This document shows positions 25,302 through 34,041 of a DNA stretch of 64,000 nt, one piece after another. How positions within the stretch are numbered: the first letter of the stretch is position 1; the number at the start of each line of letters is the position of its first letter. Origin of the DNA: Psychrobacillus sp032154225 (GTDB lineage: Bacteria > Bacillota > Bacilli > Bacillales_A > Planococcaceae). The notes beneath the pieces are model-generated. The model did no database searches and was not told where the DNA came from. It saw nothing but the letters and a program-made list of their open reading frames with translations. The stretch spans positions 62,001 to 126,000 of the forward strand of contig NZ_JALDYF010000009.1 of NCBI RefSeq assembly GCF_032154225.1, written 5' to 3'. The position numbers were made by a program, and so were the translations under genes.

Positions 25302-28300
25302 ATGTCTACGGTAGAAGTATATCGTCCAATAAATCATGTTCGTTTTGTAACAGCATCTAGTCTTTTTGATGGACATGATGCTTCGATTAATATTATGCGT
25401 CGTATTTTACAAGCAAGTGGAGCAGAAGTAATCCACTTAGGTCATAATCGTTCAGTAGAAGAAGTAGTCAATGCTGCTATTCAAGAGGATGTTCAAGGGA
25501 TTGCAATATCTTCCTATCAAGGAGGACATGTTGAATACTTCAAATACATGAAAGATTTACTCGTTGAGCGTGGAGCACCACATATCCGTATTTACGGTGG
25601 TGGCGGTGGAGTAATCATTCCAAAAGAAATAAGAGAACTACAAGAGTACGGTATTTCTGGCATTTTCTCACCGGAAGATGGCCGTAAACTAGGCTTGCAA
25701 GGCATGATCAATCGAATGCTAGTCGAGTGTGATGTACCAACGAAAGCATCTGGTGCAAAAGAAGAAATTGCTACAGTTTCGACAGAAAACCCAGAATTAC
25801 TAGCACATTTAATAACAGTTGCAGAAGAAGCATATAAAACAGAAGATGCCGACGTAAAAGTAATGTTGGAACAAGCGAAAATGCTTTCTAAAGGCACTCC
25901 TGTCCTTGGTATTACGGGAACAGGTGGAGCAGGGAAAAGTTCTTTAACAGATGAATTAATTCGTCGTTTCCTTCAAGAGCTTCCAGACAAAAAAATTGCA
26001 ATTGTTTCAATTGATCCAACGAAACAAAAAACAGGTGGGGCTTTACTTGGTGACCGTATTCGTATGAACGCGATTTTCAATAAGCGTGTATTTATGCGCA
26101 GCTTGGCAACACGTGGCTCTCGTACGGAATTATCTGGTGCTCTTGCAGATGTACTGGATGTTGTGAAAGTAGCAGGCTATGATTTAATTGTTGTAGAAAC
26201 AAGTGGAATCGGGCAAGGAGATGCTGAAATTACAAATGTATCGGATGTTTCGATGTATGTAATGACAAGCGAATTTGGTGCACCGTCACAATTAGAAAAA
26301 ATTGATATGATCGACTATGCCGATTTAATCGTTATCAATAAATTCGAAAGAAAAGGCTCGGAAGATGCGCTTCGCCAAGTACAAAAACAGTATCAACGAA
26401 GCCGTGAGCTATGGCATGATAATTTGGATGGTATGCCGGTATATGGAACCATTGCGAGTCAATTCAATGATAAAGGAACGAATTCTTTATTCGCAGCACT
26501 TGTTGCTACATTGAATGAAAAAACTGGCTCTGCATGGGAAACTTCTTATGAGCAATTTATCAAAACACAAAAACAAAATGTTATTATTCCAAACGATAGA
26601 CGTTATTATCTTCGTGAAATTACAGATGCTGTTCGCGGGTATCATAGTAAATCAGAAGAGCAAGTTAGCTTTGCAAGAAGACTGTTCCAGCTAGAAGGAG
26701 CAATCGAAGTAGTCAATGAAAAAGCAGCGGATGATGTACTAGTACAATCTCTACAGTCTTTAGCAGCAGGTGTTCGTGATGAATTAACTGCGGAGTCAAA
26801 ACGTATATTAGAAAATTGGGCAGCTTTGAAAGAAGCATATGCTGGCGATGAATTTGTAACGAAAGTTCGTGATAAAGAGCTGCGCACGATTCTTCGTACA
26901 GAAAGTTTATCAGGCTTAAAAATACCAAAAGTAGTGCTTCCGAAGTTTGTCGATTTTGGTGAAATATTAAGATGGGTGTATAAGGAAAATGTTCCGGGTT
27001 CATTCCCATATACAGCTGGAGTATTCCCGTTTAAACGGGAAGGGGAAGATCCGAAGCGCCAATTTGCTGGGGAAGGGACGCCAGAGCGTACTAATCGCAG
27101 ATTTCACTATTTATCAAAAGATGATGATGCCAAACGTCTTTCTACTGCGTTTGACTCAGTAACTTTATATGGGGAAGATCCAGATCACCGTCCAGATATA
27201 TATGGAAAAGTGGGAGAATCTGGTGTCAGTATTTGTACATTAGAAGATATGAAAAAGCTTTATGATGGATTTGATTTATGCGCACCATCGACATCCGTAT
27301 CGATGACGATTAATGGGCCTGCTCCAATTATTTTAGCGATGTTTATGAATACGGCAATTGATCAGCAAGTACGTATCCGTGAAGAAGCACTTGGTCGCAC
27401 ACTTACGATGGAAGAATTTACGGAAGTAAAAGCTGCAACATTACAAGTTGTGCGTGGAACGGTGCAAGCGGATATTTTGAAAGAAGATCAAGGTCAAAAT
27501 ACTTGTATTTTCTCTACAGAATTTGCACTTCGTATGATGGGCGATATTCAACAGTATTTTATTGACCAAAAGGTTCGTAACTATTATTCTGTGTCGATTT
27601 CTGGCTATCATATTGCAGAAGCTGGAGCCAATCCGATTTCGCAGCTAGCATTTACACTAGCAAACGGCTTTACGTATGTGGAGTATTATTTAAGCCGCGG
27701 CATGAATATCGATGATTTTGCACCAAATCTATCATTCTTCTTCTCGAATGGTTTAGATCCAGAATATACGGTAATTGGCCGAGTTGCTCGCCGTATTTGG
27801 GCTGTCGTTATGCGTGACAAATATGGTGCGAATGATCGCAGTCAAAAACTGAAATACCATGTACAAACTTCGGGTAGAAGCTTACATGCGCAGGAAATTG
27901 ACTTCAACGATATTCGTACAACATTACAAGCATTGATGGCATTACAAGATAATTGTAACTCGCTTCATACAAATGCTTATGACGAAGCAATTACAACACC
28001 AACGGAGGAATCGGTTCGTCGAGCAATGGCGATTCAAATGATTATTACAAAAGAGCATGGATTATCAAAAAATGAAAATCCATTACAAGGAGCATTCATT
28101 GTGGAAGAAATGACTGACCTTGTAGAAGAAGCTGTTTTGGCTGAATTTGATCGCATGAATGATCGTGGCGGTGTTCTAGGCGCGATGGAAACGCAATATC
28201 AACGAGGCAAAATTCAAGAAGAGTCCATGCATTACGAAATGAAAAAACATACTGGTGAGCTACCAATTATCGGTGTAAATACTTATTTGAATCCAAATCC

Positions 28301-28559
28301 TGCTTCTGAAGAGGATATTAATAATATGGAAATTGCACGTGCAACAACAGAAGAAAAGGAAACGCAAATTGCTAATCTCCGAAACTTTCAAGAGAAGCAC
28401 GAAGCCGAAACAGCAGAAGCTCTTAGTCAATTGAAGCAAGTAGCTATTACAGGTGGCAATATTTTTGAAGAACTAATGTCAACGGTTCAAAAAGCAAGTT
28501 TAGGTCAAATTACGAATGCCCTTTACGAAGTAGGCGGACAATATAGAAGAAATATGTAA
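25302..28559 (+). CDS. icmF: Fused isobutyryl-CoA mutase IcmF (AdoCbl-dependent)
   Basis: Protein of 1085 residues. An N-terminal B12-binding domain (residues about 10-140) has the base-off motif FDGHDASIN. A MeaI/ArgK-like G-protein chaperone domain follows with Walker A GTGGAGKSS near residue 208 and VINKFERKGSEDA near 348. The C-terminal half is the methylmalonyl-CoA-mutase-type TIM barrel (TASTSV-like APSTSVSMTINGPAP, then SISGYHIAEAGANP). The domain order B12-GTPase-mutase is diagnostic of IcmF, which interconverts isobutyryl-CoA and n-butyryl-CoA and protects its cofactor. AAAGGAGG at 25289-25296 fixes the ATG at 25302. The B12 salvage operon lies 8 kb upstream. Confidence 0.96.
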   Translation: MSTVEVYRPINHVRFVTASSLFDGHDASINIMRRILQASGAEVIHLGHNRSVEEVVNAAIQEDVQGIAISSYQGGHVEYFKYMKDLLVERGAPHIRIYGGGGGVIIPKEIRELQEYGISGIFSPEDGRKLGLQGMINRMLVECDVPTKASGAKEEIATVSTENPELLAHLITVAEEAYKTEDADVKVMLEQAKMLSKGTPVLGITGTGGAGKSSLTDELIRRFLQELPDKKIAIVSIDPTKQKTGGALLGDRIRMNAIFNKRVFMRSLATRGSRTELSGALADVLDVVKVAGYDLIVVETSGIGQGDAEITNVSDVSMYVMTSEFGAPSQLEKIDMIDYADLIVINKFERKGSEDALRQVQKQYQRSRELWHDNLDGMPVYGTIASQFNDKGTNSLFAALVATLNEKTGSAWETSYEQFIKTQKQNVIIPNDRRYYLREITDAVRGYHSKSEEQVSFARRLFQLEGAIEVVNEKAADDVLVQSLQSLAAGVRDELTAESKRILENWAALKEAYAGDEFVTKVRDKELRTILRTESLSGLKIPKVVLPKFVDFGEILRWVYKENVPGSFPYTAGVFPFKREGEDPKRQFAGEGTPERTNRRFHYLSKDDDAKRLSTAFDSVTLYGEDPDHRPDIYGKVGESGVSICTLEDMKKLYDGFDLCAPSTSVSMTINGPAPIILAMFMNTAIDQQVRIREEALGRTLTMEEFTEVKAATLQVVRGTVQADILKEDQGQNTCIFSTEFALRMMGDIQQYFIDQKVRNYYSVSISGYHIAEAGANPISQLAFTLANGFTYVEYYLSRGMNIDDFAPNLSFFFSNGLDPEYTVIGRVARRIWAVVMRDKYGANDRSQKLKYHVQTSGRSLHAQEIDFNDIRTTLQALMALQDNCNSLHTNAYDEAITTPTEESVRRAMAIQMIITKEHGLSKNENPLQGAFIVEEMTDLVEEAVLAEFDRMNDRGGVLGAMETQYQRGKIQEESMHYEMKKHTGELPIIGVNTYLNPNPASEEDINNMEIARATTEEKETQIANLRNFQEKHEAETAEALSQLKQVAITGGNIFEELMSTVQKASLGQITNALYEVGGQYRRNM

Positions 28560-28567
28560 AAAAAATG

Positions 28568-28599
28568 AGTGTCTCGATGTATTTTCGGGACACTTTTCT
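28568..28599 (+). terminator. Terminator of icmF
   Basis: A 9-bp stem (AGTGTCTCG with CGGGACACT, one G-U pair) with a 9-base loop is followed by TTTTCTTCTTTTTTT. Confidence 0.88.
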
Positions 28600-28645
28600 T
28601 CTTTTTTTGTATAATGAAATGAATAAGCAGTGGAGGAGAGTTGGG

Positions 28646-28804
28646 ATGAAAACGTCTATTCACATAATGGTCATTATAATACTCCTACTACTCACAGTTT
28701 TCCTATATAATAGACAATTGGGATCAATTCCTTTACTCGTGCTTTCTTTTTATTTATTTACATTAGCGGGAGCGAAGATTTCCCTTTCCAAAAAGAACAA
28801 ATGA
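28646..28804 (+). CDS. Small two-helix membrane protein of unknown function
   Basis: An open frame of 52 residues starts at ATG 28646 with GGAGG at 28632-28636. Two hydrophobic stretches (about residues 7-22 and 29-43) are separated by a short polar turn, and the C terminus is basic (SKKNK). No family is recognised. It sits alone between the icmF terminator and rpoE. The good ribosome site and the amphipathic layout support a real gene; it could be a small membrane regulator, but that is a guess. Confidence 0.55.
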   Translation: MKTSIHIMVIIILLLLTVFLYNRQLGSIPLLVLSFYLFTLAGAKISLSKKNK

Positions 28805-28876
28805 ATGTAGCATAGAACATAAATGTTTGTATATAATGGAAAGTATGCAAACGGACAGAGAAAGGACGTGCACGAT

Positions 28877-29416
28877 TTGAATTTTCGTAAAATGACGACA
28901 GCACAACTACAGGAAGAATCGCTAATAGATTTAGGATTTGCAATTTTAGAAGATAAGAAAAGTTCATTAACATTAACGGAGCTATTTGAGGCAATCCAAA
29001 AGTTAAATGAATTTACAGATGAAGATATGGCAGCACGTAAACCACAATTTTACACGGACATGAATATCGATGGCCGTTTTTTAGCAACTGCTGAAAACCA
29101 ATGGGGACTTAGAGAGTGGTACCCAGTTGATCAAATTGAAGAAGAAACAGCCCCTACAGTTAAAGTGCGTAAAAAGAAAGCCAAAAATGCAGACGATGAT
29201 GATCTGGATGATATTGAAGAAGATGAAATTGTATTTGAAGAAGAATTCGATGAATTTGTTGAAGAAGACGATGAAGAGGAAGAGGTAGTCGACTTTGTTG
29301 GAGCTGAAATCGATGAAGTAATCGAAGAAGATTTAATCGATGAAGACGAAGATGAGTTCGAAGTTATCGACGAAGATGAGGATTTAGATGATGAAGATTT
29401 AGAAGACGAAGAATAA
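28877..29416 (+). CDS. rpoE: RNA polymerase delta subunit
   Basis: RNA polymerase subunit of about 179 residues that improves recycling and promoter selectivity in Firmicutes. The N-terminal HARE-HTH domain covers about residues 1-90 (SLIDLGFAILEDKKSSLTLTELFEAI). The C-terminal half is an extremely acidic Asp/Glu tail, typical of delta, here interrupted by one short basic stretch (KVRKKKAK). The start is placed at TTG 28877, 10 bases after AAAGGA; GTG 28868 and ATG 28892 are alternatives. It directly precedes pyrG, as in Bacillus. Confidence 0.95.
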   Translation: MNFRKMTTAQLQEESLIDLGFAILEDKKSSLTLTELFEAIQKLNEFTDEDMAARKPQFYTDMNIDGRFLATAENQWGLREWYPVDQIEEETAPTVKVRKKKAKNADDDDLDDIEEDEIVFEEEFDEFVEEDDEEEEVVDFVGAEIDEVIEEDLIDEDEDEFEVIDEDEDLDDEDLEDEE

Positions 29417-29419
29417 TTC

Positions 29420-29448
29420 TTGACTTCTTCTTCTGTACGCTATAAGAT
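29420..29448 (+). promoter_or_regulatory. pyrG promoter with GGGCTC start site
   Basis: TTGACT and TAAGAT are separated by 17 bases. Six bases later the sequence GGGCTC begins at 29455. In B. subtilis pyrG the transcript starts with GGGC, and low CTP causes repeated G addition at this position. Confidence 0.8.
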
Positions 29449-29490
29449 TCTATTGGGCTCTTTTTGAAGAGACATTACTCATGTGCATAT

Positions 29491-29527
29491 GCGCTCCCCT
29501 GCCGAACAGCAGGCGGGGCGCTTTTTG
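29491..29527 (+). terminator. pyrG leader attenuator
   Basis: A GC-rich stem pairs GCGCTCCCCTGC with GCAGGCGGGGCGC (one bulge) and is followed by TTTTT. The 5' arm contains GCTCCCCT, which extra G residues added at the 5' end under CTP shortage could pair with, giving antitermination. It lies 37 bases before the pyrG ATG. Confidence 0.85.
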
Positions 29528-29563
29528 TTATTGTATATACAACAATTAGAGGAGGAACAAAAA

Positions 29564-31159
29564 ATGACAAAATTTATTTTTGTTACTGGTGGAGTTGTAT
29601 CTTCATTAGGAAAAGGAATTACAGCAGCATCACTAGGACGTTTATTGAAAAACAGAGGGTTAAACGTAACGATTCAAAAATTTGATCCGTATATTAACTT
29701 AGACCCAGGGACGATGAGTCCATACCAACACGGAGAAGTTTTTGTAACAGATGATGGTGCTGAAACAGATTTAGACTTAGGTCACTATGAGCGTTTCATC
29801 GATATTAATTTAAACAAATACTCGAATATTACAACAGGAAAAGTGTATTCTTCTGTTTTAAGAAAAGAGCGTCGTGGAGATTATAATGGTGGAACTGTAC
29901 AAGTTATTCCACATATTACAAACGAAATTAAAGATCGCTTATTTTTAGCTGCAAAAGAAACGAATGCAGATATCGTTATTACAGAAATCGGTGGAACAGT
30001 TGGAGATATCGAATCACTTCCATTCCTAGAAACGATTCGCCAAATGAAACGTGATGTAGGTAGCCGAAATGTTATGTATATTCACTGTACTCTTGTTCCT
30101 TTTATCAAAGCTGCTGGTGAGATTAAAACAAAACCAACACAACATAGTGTAAAAGAATTACGCAGTCTAGGTATTCAACCAAATGTTATTGTTGTGCGTT
30201 CTGAAATGCCAGTTCCTCAAGATATGAAAGATAAAATTGCTCTTTTCTGTGATATCGAGGCAAGTGAAGTAATTGAATGTATCGATGCAGATACGCTATA
30301 CGAAATTCCATTAGCACTTCAAGCACAAAATTTGGATCAAATCGTTGTAGATCATTTACAAATGGAAACAAAAGATGCGGATATGACAGACTGGAAAGCA
30401 CTAGTTGACCAAGTAAAATCACTATCGAAAAAAGTTCGAATTGGTTTAGTTGGTAAGTACGTAGAACTGCAAGATGCATACATTTCTGTAGTAGAAGCAA
30501 TGAAACATGCAGGCTATAAATTCGACGCAGATGTAGAAGTGAAATGGGTTAATGCGGAAGAAGTAAATGATGCGAACGTTGCAGAAATCCTTTCAGACGT
30601 TGACGGAATCATTGTCCCAGGTGGATTCGGTGACCGTGGTGTTGAAGGTAAAATCTCTGCTACAAAATTTGCGCGTGAAAACAATGTACCTTTCTTTGGT
30701 ATTTGTTTAGGAATGCAATTAGCAACAGTTGAATTTGCACGTTCTATTTTAGAACTTCAAGGTGCTCATTCTTCTGAATTAAATCCAAAAACGGCACACC
30801 CAATTATTGATTTATTGCCAGAACAAAAAGATGTGGAAGACTTAGGTGGAACGCTTCGTCTTGGCCTCTTCCCATGTAAATTAACTGTTGGTTCAAAAGC
30901 GTATGAAGCATATGGTGAAGAATTAGTATACGAACGTCACCGTCACCGTTATGAGTTTAACAATGAATACCGTGAGCAGTTCGAAGCAGCAGGATTTGTG
31001 TTCTCTGGTACAAGCCCAGATGGTCGTTTAATCGAAATTATCGAGCTTCCAGATCACCCATTCTTCGTAGCTTCTCAGTTCCATCCGGAGTTTGTGTCAC
31101 GTCCACAACGTCCACAACCATTATTCCGAGAGTTCATCAGAGCTGCAGTAGGTAACTAA
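29564..31159 (+). CDS. pyrG: CTP synthase
   Basis: Enzyme of 531 residues that aminates UTP to CTP using glutamine. The N-terminal synthetase domain begins KFIFVTGGVVSSLGKGITAA. The C-terminal class I amidotransferase domain (from about residue 290) has the nucleophile Cys in FFGICLGMQ and the His/Glu pair in FHPEFVSRP. The ATG is set by GAGGAGG; a longer in-frame extension upstream runs through the attenuator and is not used. Regulated by the GGG start site and attenuator just described. Confidence 0.97.
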   Translation: MTKFIFVTGGVVSSLGKGITAASLGRLLKNRGLNVTIQKFDPYINLDPGTMSPYQHGEVFVTDDGAETDLDLGHYERFIDINLNKYSNITTGKVYSSVLRKERRGDYNGGTVQVIPHITNEIKDRLFLAAKETNADIVITEIGGTVGDIESLPFLETIRQMKRDVGSRNVMYIHCTLVPFIKAAGEIKTKPTQHSVKELRSLGIQPNVIVVRSEMPVPQDMKDKIALFCDIEASEVIECIDADTLYEIPLALQAQNLDQIVVDHLQMETKDADMTDWKALVDQVKSLSKKVRIGLVGKYVELQDAYISVVEAMKHAGYKFDADVEVKWVNAEEVNDANVAEILSDVDGIIVPGGFGDRGVEGKISATKFARENNVPFFGICLGMQLATVEFARSILELQGAHSSELNPKTAHPIIDLLPEQKDVEDLGGTLRLGLFPCKLTVGSKAYEAYGEELVYERHRHRYEFNNEYREQFEAAGFVFSGTSPDGRLIEIIELPDHPFFVASQFHPEFVSRPQRPQPLFREFIRAAVGN

Positions 31160-31166
31160 AATATAG

Positions 31167-31199
31167 AAAAGCAGTTCGACTTGTCGAACTGCTTTTTGC
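31167..31199 (+). terminator. Terminator of pyrG
   Basis: A perfect stem of about 14 bp (AAAAGCAGTTCGAC with GTCGAACTGCTTTT) with a 2-base TT centre (effective UCGACUUGUCGA loop region) is followed by TTTGCTTTTT. Confidence 0.92.
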
Positions 31200-31316
31200 T
31201 TTTTATGGGGAAAATAAACTGAAAGGTGCAAAGAGGCAAGCGAAAGCTCCATAAAGCCAAATAAAGCCTCAAAAAAAACCAAAACACAACAAAAAAATGC
31301 CCAAGAACATTATCCC

Positions 31317-31838
31317 TTAATCTTCTTCCCCAATAAGCATTTCATCTAGCTTCATTTTCACTGCCTCATACACAAACATGGCACTAAGTGCATACGGCAA
31401 AACAATACGACTACCATCCTCAGCAGGAAGCAACCCTTTCGCAAGCTTCAATGAAACATACGTATAAGCCAAATTAGACAACTCATTTTCATCACTTGCA
31501 GGCTCTGCGGCAGTTACGCTAAAAGGAATAAATGCATCATGTAACTGCTTTGCAAGTGCCAAAACATCAATATCCTTACTTGATCTTGCAATAATCCAGA
31601 CACGGTCTGCACTCGTCAGCTGTTTATCGGCTGTCCAAATTTTCATACTTGGAAAAGATTCGGCAGCATACTTTGCATTTACCGTAATACTTTCCATTTC
31701 TCCAAACGTCGCAAAATAAATAAAACCTTCTCTTGCAGCAGCTTGTGCAAGCAGTCGGGCAGTTTCTTCTATATTTTCTTCTTCGGAAGTAGCAATTTTT
31801 TGAATGAGCCCGGAAAGCTGTGTAGTTAACATTTTCAT
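31317..31838 (-). CDS. ywjG: DUF2529 protein (YwjG-like)
   Basis: Minus-strand protein of 173 residues. The C-terminal part has a SIS-like feel (FATFGEMESITV, IIARSSKDIDVLALAKQL), in keeping with the DUF2529 family. On the minus strand, GGAGAGGTGATT precedes the ATG at 31838; a TTG seven codons earlier lacks a ribosome site. In B. subtilis the orthologue ywjG lies between spo0F and pyrG in the same orientation. The molecular function is not known. Transcribed divergently from spo0F. Confidence 0.85.
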   Translation of the reverse strand: MKMLTTQLSGLIQKIATSEEENIEETARLLAQAAAREGFIYFATFGEMESITVNAKYAAESFPSMKIWTADKQLTSADRVWIIARSSKDIDVLALAKQLHDAFIPFSVTAAEPASDENELSNLAYTYVSLKLAKGLLPAEDGSRIVLPYALSAMFVYEAVKMKLDEMLIGEED

Positions 31839-31910
31839 TGTATAATCACCTCTCCTCAATTATAGAAGAGGAAATGAAAAACGCAAAATAAGTAATTTTA
31901 TAAAATTTAT

Positions 31911-31939
31911 GAAGGAATGTGGAAACTTTTGGCGAATAG
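31911..31939 (+). promoter_or_regulatory. Sigma-H-type promoter of spo0F with overlapping 0A-like box
   Basis: GAAGGAATG and GGCGAATAG are separated by 11 bases, matching the sigma-H consensus RNAGGAWWW / RNNGAATWW except for the last base of each element. TGGCGAA (31930-31936) fits the Spo0A box TGNCGAA. B. subtilis spo0F is known to use sigma-H and Spo0A. Confidence 0.6.
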
Positions 31940-31983
31940 GTAATAGTAAGGGATGGGGGAAATAAAAAAGGAGATTAAATATT

Positions 31984-32343
31984 GTGAAGCACTTATTAAT
32001 TGTTGATGATCAATTGGGGATTAGGATGCTTTTAAAAGAAGTCTTTTCGCAAGAAGGGTACGAAGTAAGTTTAGCGTCTAATGGTTTTGAGGCGCTTCAA
32101 ATTATGGAAGAGCAAAAAATAGATGGTGTTTTATTAGATATGAAAATACCTGGAATGGATGGCATTCAAATTTTGAAAAAGTTGAAGGAAAAGTGGCCGA
32201 AGCTTCCAGTTATGATGATGACTGCTTATGGAGAGTTAAACTTAATCCAAGAGTCAATCAGCTTAGGTGCAGCTCTTTATTTTACAAAGCCTTTTGACAT
32301 ATTTGAAGTTCGGGATGCGGTGAATAAAGAATTAAATAGATAG
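31984..32343 (+). CDS. spo0F: Sporulation phosphorelay response regulator Spo0F
   Basis: Single-domain receiver of 119 residues that takes phosphate from sporulation kinases and passes it to Spo0B. The acidic pocket DDQ, the phospho-Asp in LLDMKIPGMDG, the Thr in MTAYGE and the Lys in YFTKPFD are all present, and there is no output domain. The GTG start has AAGGAG 10 bases upstream. Its position between the ywjG homologue and fba confirms the assignment. Confidence 0.95.
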   Translation: MKHLLIVDDQLGIRMLLKEVFSQEGYEVSLASNGFEALQIMEEQKIDGVLLDMKIPGMDGIQILKKLKEKWPKLPVMMMTAYGELNLIQESISLGAALYFTKPFDIFEVRDAVNKELNR

Positions 32344-32350
32344 TATACAT

Positions 32351-32379
32351 ACAGGCAGTGGAAAACATCGCCTGTTTTT
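32351..32379 (+). terminator. Terminator of spo0F
   Basis: ACAGGC pairs with GCCTGT, extended by a GTG/CAT inner stem across one mismatch, followed by TTTTTG. Confidence 0.8.
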
Positions 32380-32387
32380 GTTATGAT
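32359..32387 (+). promoter_or_regulatory. fba promoter
   Basis: An extended -10 (TGTTATGAT, hexamer 32382-32387) lies 17 bases after a weak -35 TGGAAA, overlapping the spo0F terminator. The fba start is 42 bases downstream. Confidence 0.5.
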
Positions 32388-32428
32388 GAAAAAAGAATTG
32401 AGAAACATAATAGAGGAGGTCCATTTCA

Positions 32429-33286
32429 ATGGCTTTAGTATCGATGAAAGAAATGCTTGAAAAAGGGAAAAAAGAAGGATATGCAGTAGGGCAGTTTAAT
32501 ATTAATAATCTTGAATTCACACAAGCTATTTTACAAGCGGCTGAAGAAGAGAAATCACCAGTTATTTTAGGTGTTTCAGAAGGTGCTGCAAAATATATGG
32601 GTGGCTTCACAACAGTTGTACATATGGTAAAAGGTCTGATGGTAGATTATCAAACAACGGTACCAGTAGCAATTCATTTAGACCACGGTTCAAGCTTTGA
32701 TAAATGTAAAGCTGCAATTGATGCAGGCTTCACTTCTGTTATGATTGACGCATCTCATCATCCATTTGAAGAGAATGTAGAAATTACTTCAAAAGTAGTA
32801 GAATATGCGCATGAACGCAATGTATCTGTAGAAGCTGAGCTTGGAACAGTTGGCGGACAAGAAGACGACGTAATTGCAGAGGGCGTTATTTATGCGGATC
32901 CTGCTGAATGTGCGGATCTTGTAAAACGTACAGCTATCGACTGTTTAGCACCAGCACTAGGGTCAGTTCATGGTCCATATAAAGGTGAACCGAACTTAGG
33001 TTTTAAAGAAATGGAAGAAATTTCTCAATTAGCAGACCTTCCACTAGTACTTCACGGCGGTACAGGAATCCCAACACATGATATTACACGTGCTATTTCT
33101 CTTGGAACTGCAAAAATTAACGTAAATACAGAAAACCAAATTTCTGCTACAAAAGCAATTCGTGACTATTTGAATGCAAACTTAGATCAATATGATCCAC
33201 GTAAATATTTAATCCCAGCACGTGAAGCGATTAAAGCAACTGTTGCTGGCAAAATGCGCGAATTTGGTAGTTCAAACAAAGCATAA
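32429..33286 (+). CDS. fba: Class II fructose-1,6-bisphosphate aldolase
   Basis: Zinc-dependent aldolase of 285 residues that cleaves fructose 1,6-bisphosphate in glycolysis and runs in reverse in gluconeogenesis. Zn ligands and catalytic Asp are in HLDHGSSFD, with AELGTVGGQEDDV, LGSVHGPYKG and LVLHGGTGI also visible. AGAGGAGGT precedes the ATG. Upstream of the transaldolase gene, as in Bacillus. Confidence 0.96.
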   Translation: MALVSMKEMLEKGKKEGYAVGQFNINNLEFTQAILQAAEEEKSPVILGVSEGAAKYMGGFTTVVHMVKGLMVDYQTTVPVAIHLDHGSSFDKCKAAIDAGFTSVMIDASHHPFEENVEITSKVVEYAHERNVSVEAELGTVGGQEDDVIAEGVIYADPAECADLVKRTAIDCLAPALGSVHGPYKGEPNLGFKEMEEISQLADLPLVLHGGTGIPTHDITRAISLGTAKINVNTENQISATKAIRDYLNANLDQYDPRKYLIPAREAIKATVAGKMREFGSSNKA

Positions 33287-33310
33287 TAACGGACAAATAT
33301 AAAAAATAAA

Positions 33311-33350
33311 GGAGAAGAGTTCGTAACCAAAAGAACCTTCTCCTATTTTT
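33311..33350 (+). terminator. Hairpin after fba
   Basis: GGAGAAGAGTTC pairs with GAACCTTCTCC (one bulged A) and is followed by TATTTTT. It may terminate fba transcripts only partly before the next gene. Confidence 0.75.
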
Positions 33351-33374
33351 CCATCCTGAGGAGGACATATTAAC

Positions 33375-34022
33375 ATGAAATTTTTTATCGACACAGCAAA
33401 CTTTGAGGAAATAAAAGAAGCGCACGCATGGGGGATTTTATCGGGTGTTACGACGAACCCATCATTAGTAGCAAAAGAGAACATTTCTTTTCACGATCGT
33501 CTTCGTGAAATCACTGCATTAGTAGATGGATCTGTTAGTGCAGAAGTAATCGCATTAGATGCTGAAGGTATGATTAAAGAAGGAAGAGAACTTGCTGCAA
33601 TTGCACCAAATATTACAGTGAAATTACCAATGACTCCTGAAGGACTTAAAGCTTGTTCGGTTTTCCGTGCAGAAGGAATTAAAACGAATGTTACTTTAAT
33701 TTTTAGTGCAAACCAAGCATTGCTTGCAGCTCGTGCAGGTGCGACATATGTATCTCCTTTCTTAGGACGTTTAGATGATATTGGGCATGATGGTATGGAG
33801 CTAATCGCAAAAATTGCTACCATTTTTGATATTCATAATATTGATACAGAAATTATTGCTGCTTCTATTAGACACCCACAACATATTACAGATGCTGCAT
33901 TAAACGGTGCGCATATTTCTACAACACCATTTAAAGTATTGCAACAATTATTCCACCACCCTCTGACGGATAAAGGAATTGAAGGATTTTTAGCTGACTG
34001 GAACAATCGTAAAAGCGAGTAA
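33375..34022 (+). CDS. tal: Transaldolase / fructose-6-phosphate aldolase family
   Basis: Small transaldolase-type enzyme of 215 residues (TalC/FSA group). The Schiff-base Lys is in ITVKLPMTPEGLKA, the N terminus is MKFFIDTANFEEIKEA, and GVTTNPSL is present. It transfers dihydroxyacetone units in the pentose phosphate pathway, or acts as fructose-6-phosphate aldolase; sequence alone does not separate these. GAGGAGG precedes the ATG. Orthologous position to ywjH of B. subtilis. Confidence 0.93.
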   Translation: MKFFIDTANFEEIKEAHAWGILSGVTTNPSLVAKENISFHDRLREITALVDGSVSAEVIALDAEGMIKEGRELAAIAPNITVKLPMTPEGLKACSVFRAEGIKTNVTLIFSANQALLAARAGATYVSPFLGRLDDIGHDGMELIAKIATIFDIHNIDTEIIAASIRHPQHITDAALNGAHISTTPFKVLQQLFHHPLTDKGIEGFLADWNNRKSE

Positions 34023-34041
34023 CAGGATGAAGGAGAAACAT

